Below are positions 13,184-16,617 of a stretch of 16,617 nucleotides of DNA, in pieces. The notes under the pieces were generated by a model. That model was not told where the DNA came from. It did not search any database and saw nothing but the letters and a program-made list of their open reading frames with translations. Position numbers and translations under genes: made by a program. The DNA is from G039029935 sp039029935 (GTDB lineage Bacteria > Chloroflexota > Anaerolineae > Caldilineales > Caldilineaceae): NCBI GenBank assembly GCA_039029935.1, contig JBCCFC010000121.1:1-16617 (forward strand). The letters run 5' to 3'. Numbering within the stretch: position 1 is the first letter of the stretch; every line of letters begins with the position of its first letter.

Positions 13184-14452
13184 ATGAACTTATCACTACC
13201 AAATACCGAAAACATTACACGCACTGTTCTGGATAACGGCATCACCGTGTTGGTGTACGAAAACCACGCGGCCCCTGTTGCTGTCCTCGAAGGGCGTCTC
13301 AATGTGGGTGCGGTGCAGGACCCTGCCGACAAAACTGGTGTCAGCAGCTTCACTTCCAGCATGTTGACACGTGGCAGTGCCAGCTATGACTTTGACAGCT
13401 TCAACGAGACCATCGAATCTGTGGGCGCAAGCCTTGGCGTGAGCAGCGGCAAACACACGGTCAGCTTTCACAGCAACAGCCTCAGCGAGGACCTGCCGAC
13501 AATGGTGACAGTACTGGCGGACATCCTGCGTAACCCGACCTTCCCTGAACCGCACATGGAGTTGATTCGCAACCAACGCCTGATTGCCATCCAAGAGCGT
13601 GAGCAGGATACACAGCAAGTTGCTAGCCTACACTTTAATGCAGCCATGTACGGCAGCGAGCATCCCTATGGCAGGACGACAACGGGTTACACTGACTCGG
13701 TCAATGCTATCACTCGCCAAGACTTGGTTGACTTTCATAACACGTATTACTCGCCACAAGGTGCAGTCATCGTGGTGGTTGGTGATGTACAGACCCAGGA
13801 TGTGCTGCAAACCATTGGAGGTTCACTGGGTGACTGGACAGGTGAGATGATTCCACAGGACCTCGCGTCCGTAATTCACCCCAGCAACGCACAGAAACAG
13901 TTTTACGCCATGCCAGACAAAGTGCAGTCCGATATTGTGTTGGGGGTTCCGGCTGTGCCACGCACAAACCCTGATTTTGACGCCATCCGGGTCGCTAACT
14001 CAATTCTGGGACAATTTGGCATGATGGGTCGCTTGGGTGAGAAGGTGCGTGAGGAGCAGGGCTTGGCCTATTATAGCTATAGTGCCTGTGATACACGCAA
14101 AATAGCGGGATCATGGAATGCCATTGCTGGCGTCAACCCTGCTAATGTAGATCAAGCGATTGAGAGCATCCGCAACGAGTTTGCGCGCATGGCCGATACA
14201 CCTGTGGATGCTTCGGAACTGTCCGATACACAAGCGTACATGACAGGCATCATGCCGCTGGCCTTGGAGACCAATGCAGGCATTGCAGGCAATATCCTCA
14301 CAATGGAGTGGGAACAGCTAGGGCTAGATTATCTGGAGCGATATTCGGGTGTCATCAATGGTATCACCGTCGCCGATGTTCAGCGCGTCGCCAAACAATA
14401 CTTGAATGCCGACAACTATGTGCAAGTTGTGGCGGGACCAGAGAGCGAATAG
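13184..14452 (+). CDS. M16B peptidase-family non-catalytic (R/Y) subunit
   Basis: 422 aa, same fold and size as its neighbour. Where the zinc motif should be, TGISHWVEHMLFKG of the first subunit aligns with TGVSSFTSSMLTRG here, so HxxEH is replaced by SFTSS (55-59) and zinc binding is lost. The R/Y motif is intact instead: REEQGLAYYSY, R289 and Y296, after GQFGMMGRLGEK. This is the complementary split seen in bacterial two-subunit M16B enzymes and in MPP alpha/beta: one chain carries zinc, the other holds the substrate. ATG 13184 is 10 nt past the first gene's stop with AAAGAGAGA upstream; the longer frame from 13103 would overlap the first gene and is rejected. The two are almost certainly translated as one operon and assemble as a heterodimer. 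Confidence 0.93.
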   Translation: MNLSLPNTENITRTVLDNGITVLVYENHAAPVAVLEGRLNVGAVQDPADKTGVSSFTSSMLTRGSASYDFDSFNETIESVGASLGVSSGKHTVSFHSNSLSEDLPTMVTVLADILRNPTFPEPHMELIRNQRLIAIQEREQDTQQVASLHFNAAMYGSEHPYGRTTTGYTDSVNAITRQDLVDFHNTYYSPQGAVIVVVGDVQTQDVLQTIGGSLGDWTGEMIPQDLASVIHPSNAQKQFYAMPDKVQSDIVLGVPAVPRTNPDFDAIRVANSILGQFGMMGRLGEKVREEQGLAYYSYSACDTRKIAGSWNAIAGVNPANVDQAIESIRNEFARMADTPVDASELSDTQAYMTGIMPLALETNAGIAGNILTMEWEQLGLDYLERYSGVINGITVADVQRVAKQYLNADNYVQVVAGPESE

Positions 14453-14579
14453 TATAGCAATAGTATGCTTGCAATCGGTCATCAGTCGGTTGAATCATAG
14501 CAACTCAACACCTTAAACCGTGTTCTACGTTATCAGTAGAAATGATTAGAGTTATCGAGGTAAAATTATGTTTTCAGGT

Positions 14580-14604
14580 CCGCTAGATTGGACCAATCTG
14601 GCGG
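14580..14604. promoter_or_regulatory. 12-1-12 near-perfect palindrome just upstream of acpS
   Basis: The arms are CCGCTAGATTGG and CCAATCTGGCGG around a single A; 11 of 12 pairs match. It ends 29 nt before the preferred acpS start. A one-base loop is poor for an RNA hairpin, so a protein-binding dyad is the better guess. An alternative hairpin GGTCC...GGACC (14577-14595) overlaps it. The regulator is unknown. Confidence 0.5.
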
Positions 14605-14633
14605 TCTTGATACTATATACAAGAGGCATGATT

Positions 14634-15017
14634 ATGCTAACTACTGGTGTTGATTTAGTAGAAATTGAACGCATTCAACTGGCAATTGATAAACATGGCG
14701 ACCGCTTTCTGCGTCGCGTCTATACACAAAATGAATTGGACCACTGCTTAAACAAGCCTAATGCACGGCAGACTGAATCGCTGGCCGCACGATTTGCCGC
14801 TAAAGAGGCCGCAGGCAAGGCACTGGGCACAGGCATCTGGAGCCAAGATGTTGCATGGACAGATTTTGAGGTGGTACGCAACAAGCAGAGTGGCGCGCCC
14901 AGCCTTCATTTGCATAACAAAGCAGCAGAACGAGCATCAGAGATTGGGTGGCGAGAGTGGTCGGTCAGCCTTAGCCATGACCAAGAACGGGCGATTGCTT
15001 TTGTCGTGGCAATGTAG
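14634..15017 (+). CDS. acpS: Holo-[acyl-carrier-protein] synthase
   Basis: 127 aa, typical of AcpS-type phosphopantetheinyl transferases, which move 4'-phosphopantetheine from CoA to the serine of acyl carrier protein and so activate fatty-acid synthesis. TGVDLVEIERI (4-14) contains the magnesium ligand D7; FAAKEAAGKALGTGI (54-68) contains the second ligand E58; SVSLSHDQERAIAFVVA (110-126) is the conserved C-terminal strand block. The start is ambiguous. ATG 14634 is preferred because AGAGG is 7 nt upstream and the family begins close to G-x-D. ATG 14628 would give two more residues. ATG 14568, with GAGG upstream, would add an uncharacteristic 22-residue leader that runs through the palindrome. 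The product should work as a cytosolic trimer. argH follows 129 nt downstream. Confidence 0.93.
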   Translation: MLTTGVDLVEIERIQLAIDKHGDRFLRRVYTQNELDHCLNKPNARQTESLAARFAAKEAAGKALGTGIWSQDVAWTDFEVVRNKQSGAPSLHLHNKAAERASEIGWREWSVSLSHDQERAIAFVVAM

Positions 15018-15035
15018 TCGGTGTGCCAGTATTCA

Positions 15036-15079
15036 GTAGGTCGGTAAGTCCGTAACCGAATACCGACTTACTGACCTAC
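15036..15079. repeat. 15-bp inverted repeat between acpS and argH
   Basis: GTAGGTCGGTAAGTC (15036-15050) pairs with GACTTACTGACCTAC (15065-15079) with one G-T wobble around a 14-nt loop. It begins 18 nt after the acpS stop. No T-run follows, so it may be an RNA-stabilising or attenuating hairpin rather than an intrinsic terminator. The arms are themselves made of near-repeats (GTAGGTC, GTAAGTC, GTAACC). Confidence 0.7.
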
Positions 15080-15095
15080 CGAACACCGCCTCACC

Positions 15096-15145
15096 AAACA
15101 CAGATAGGACAAACACAGACAGGACAAACACAGACAGGACAAACA
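15096..15145 (+). repeat. 15-nt tandem repeat directly before argH, carrying its ribosome site
   Basis: Three copies of AAACACAGA(C/T)AGGAC plus a partial AAACA end one base before the argH ATG. Each unit contains AGGAC, a Shine-Dalgarno-like core; the last one lies 6 nt before the start. Copies two and three are identical, and copy one differs by one base. Confidence 0.9.
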
Positions 15146-15146
15146 A

Positions 15147-16523
15147 ATGAGTACCAAACTCTGGGGTGGACGCTTTACGGGCGGGACAGACCCCTTGATG
15201 GAAGAATTTAACGACTCGATTACCTTTGACAAACGGATGTGGCAGGTTGATATCCAAGGGAGCCAAGCCTATGCCAAGGCATTGGCGGTCAGCGGCATTA
15301 TCACCGATGATGAGGCCGCTGAAATTGTGGCCAGCTTGGATGCAGTGGCAACAGAGTGGGCAGCGGACCAGTTTGAGCTAAAGCCCGGGGATGAGGACAT
15401 CCACACCGCCAATGAGCGTCGCTTGACCGAACTGATTGGGGCAGTTGCAGGAAAATTACACACAGGGCGTAGTCGCAATGATCAGGTAGCGACCGATGTG
15501 CGGTTATGGCTGCGTGGTGAGATTGCGCAACTGCGCACCCACCTGCATCAACTCATCGCCACCACCGCAGACCGTGCCGAACAAGAGCTTGACATTCTGA
15601 TGCCCGGCTACACACATCTCCAACCTGCTCAACCTATTCGTTGGAGCCACTGGCTGCTCAGTCACGCATGGGCATGGCAGCGTGATGCACAACGGCTGGA
15701 TGAACTAACTGCGCGTGTCAATGTCTCACCGCTCGGCAATGGTGCGCTGGCTGGCAATCCCTTTGATGTGGACCGCATGGCACTGGCTGAATCAATGGGC
15801 TTTGCCGATATCACAGCAAACAGCTTGGATGGCGTGAGCGACCGTGACTTTATCGCCGAGTTCCAATTCTGGGCCACGTTGACGATGACGCATTTGAGTC
15901 GACTGGCCGAAGACCTGATCATCTATAGCAGCCGTGAGTTTAGCTTTGTCACCATCGCCGACGCCTATAGCACGGGCAGCAGCCTGATGCCGCAAAAGAA
16001 AAATGCCGATTCATTGGAACTATTGCGGGGCAAATCCGGGCGTATCTTGGGCAACATGACCGGGCTACTTACGACGATGAAGGGTCTGCCCAGCACCTTT
16101 AACAAGGATTTGCAGGAAGACAAAGAACCCCTTTTTGATACAGTGTATAATTTGCACAACTCGCTCCAGATTGCCTGTGGCGTCATCTCGACGCTAACCG
16201 TGAATGTGCCACACATGCGCGCCGCGTTGACAGACGAGATGCTGGCAACCGATTTGGCTGAGTATCTCGTGCGCAAAGGTGTCCCTTTCCGCGAGACCCA
16301 TCACGTGGCGGGGGCGGCGGTGCAGATGGCGGAATTGCAGGGCGTTCCGCTGTCTGAGCTAGAGGTGGACGATTTGCTCAAATTGCACGATTCCTTTGAG
16401 GATGATGTTGAAGAGGTCTGGGATTTTGACCGTAGTGTCGAACAGCGTGATGTCGCAGGTGGCACAAGTCGCCGGGCGATAATGGCGCAGGTTGAACAGT
16501 TACGCACATGGCTGGCTGCGTAA
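15147..16523 (+). CDS. argH: Argininosuccinate lyase
   Basis: 458 aa, full length for the family. It splits argininosuccinate into arginine and fumarate, the last step of arginine synthesis, as a cytosolic homotetramer of the fumarase/aspartase superfamily. N-terminal KLWGGRFTGGTDPLMEEFN (4-22) is diagnostic. Conserved blocks follow in order: DEDIHTANERRL, GKLHTGRSRNDQVATD, MPGYTHLQPAQP with H157, and the superfamily signature GSSLMPQKKN (277-286), whose mobile loop supplies the catalytic serine. The residue after the signature is Ala rather than the usual Pro (KKNAD instead of KKNPD), a mild oddity. The start is fixed by the WGGRF homology and by AGGAC in the last tandem repeat. No argG or other arginine gene lies in the window, so the gene is not in a visible arg cluster. 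A strong terminator follows 3 nt after the stop. Confidence 0.97.
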   Translation: MSTKLWGGRFTGGTDPLMEEFNDSITFDKRMWQVDIQGSQAYAKALAVSGIITDDEAAEIVASLDAVATEWAADQFELKPGDEDIHTANERRLTELIGAVAGKLHTGRSRNDQVATDVRLWLRGEIAQLRTHLHQLIATTADRAEQELDILMPGYTHLQPAQPIRWSHWLLSHAWAWQRDAQRLDELTARVNVSPLGNGALAGNPFDVDRMALAESMGFADITANSLDGVSDRDFIAEFQFWATLTMTHLSRLAEDLIIYSSREFSFVTIADAYSTGSSLMPQKKNADSLELLRGKSGRILGNMTGLLTTMKGLPSTFNKDLQEDKEPLFDTVYNLHNSLQIACGVISTLTVNVPHMRAALTDEMLATDLAEYLVRKGVPFRETHHVAGAAVQMAELQGVPLSELEVDDLLKLHDSFEDDVEEVWDFDRSVEQRDVAGGTSRRAIMAQVEQLRTWLAA

Positions 16524-16526
16524 ACG

Positions 16527-16583
16527 AATAGAAGTAAAAAGAGGTGTTGCTCTACGAAAGCAACACCTCTTTTTACTTCTATT
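16527..16583. terminator. 25-bp perfect hairpin terminator after argH, likely bidirectional
   Basis: Arms 16527-16551 and 16559-16583 are exact reverse complements around the 7-nt loop CTACGAA. The core GAGGTGTTGCT/AGCAACACCTC is followed by TTTTT and preceded by AAAAA, so it can terminate transcripts from both sides. The pairing runs on through the A/T tracts for the full 25 bp. The last 34 nt of the window (16584-16617) show nothing recognisable. Confidence 0.93.
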
Positions 16584-16617
16584 TATGACTCTGCTGAAAA
16601 AAGGTCAAACCGATACA

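Noticed and set aside
11851..16560. Shared 11-mer CTCTACGAAAG at 11851-11861 and 16550-16560
   Set aside because: One copy is mostly the loop of a terminator and the other is a leader; the flanks are unrelated and there is no matching hairpin at the first, so chance is the simplest explanation.

Overview
The window looks like chromosomal DNA of a Chloroflexota bacterium (Anaerolineae/Caldilineae-like). This is an inference from style, not from a marker gene. The pointers are a very large secreted SdrD_B/DUF11 protein with an Fn3-like C-terminal module and a terminal Y-L-P-I-L tail, a soluble histidine kinase whose sensor is a LacI-type sugar-binding domain, a paired M16B peptidase operon, and many short tandem repeats between genes. 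No rRNA, tRNA, CRISPR array, transposase or phage gene was recognised.

Layout. (1) 1-2802, minus strand: a 629-aa AAA-ATPase-like protein with a C-terminal PD-(D/E)XK nuclease-type domain, followed 78 nt downstream by a second P-loop ATPase that runs off the left edge. Heptamer repeats related to GGTTGCA flank the first gene on both sides, and a consensus extended -10 element lies at its 5' end. (2) 2803-3187: divergent intergenic region. (3) 3188-8478, plus: an 88-aa XRE-type regulator 11 nt ahead of a 1670-aa secreted surface protein, closed by an intrinsic terminator. (4) 8880-11717, plus: a 945-aa hybrid kinase (LacI-type ligand domain, GAF-like region, HisKA, HATPase_c) with three repeat-derived segments. 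(5) 11899-14452, plus: two M16B peptidase-family subunits in an operon, one with the zinc motif and one with the complementary R/Y motif. (6) 14634-15017 acpS (holo-ACP synthase) and 15147-16523 argH (argininosuccinate lyase), separated by a hairpin and a 15-nt tandem repeat, and closed by a 25-bp perfect terminator hairpin.

How they may work together. The regulator/surface-protein pair, the M16 pair and the ATPase pair each look like working units. The kinase has no response regulator in the window, and acpS and argH are housekeeping genes that are merely adjacent. The most unusual observations are the apparently frameshifted linker and split DUF11 domain in the surface protein, the cytosolic LacI-sensor kinase whose C-terminus is encoded by one arm of a 26-nt inverted repeat, and the palindromes and repeats placed at gene starts. 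No clearly new multigene system is proven here.
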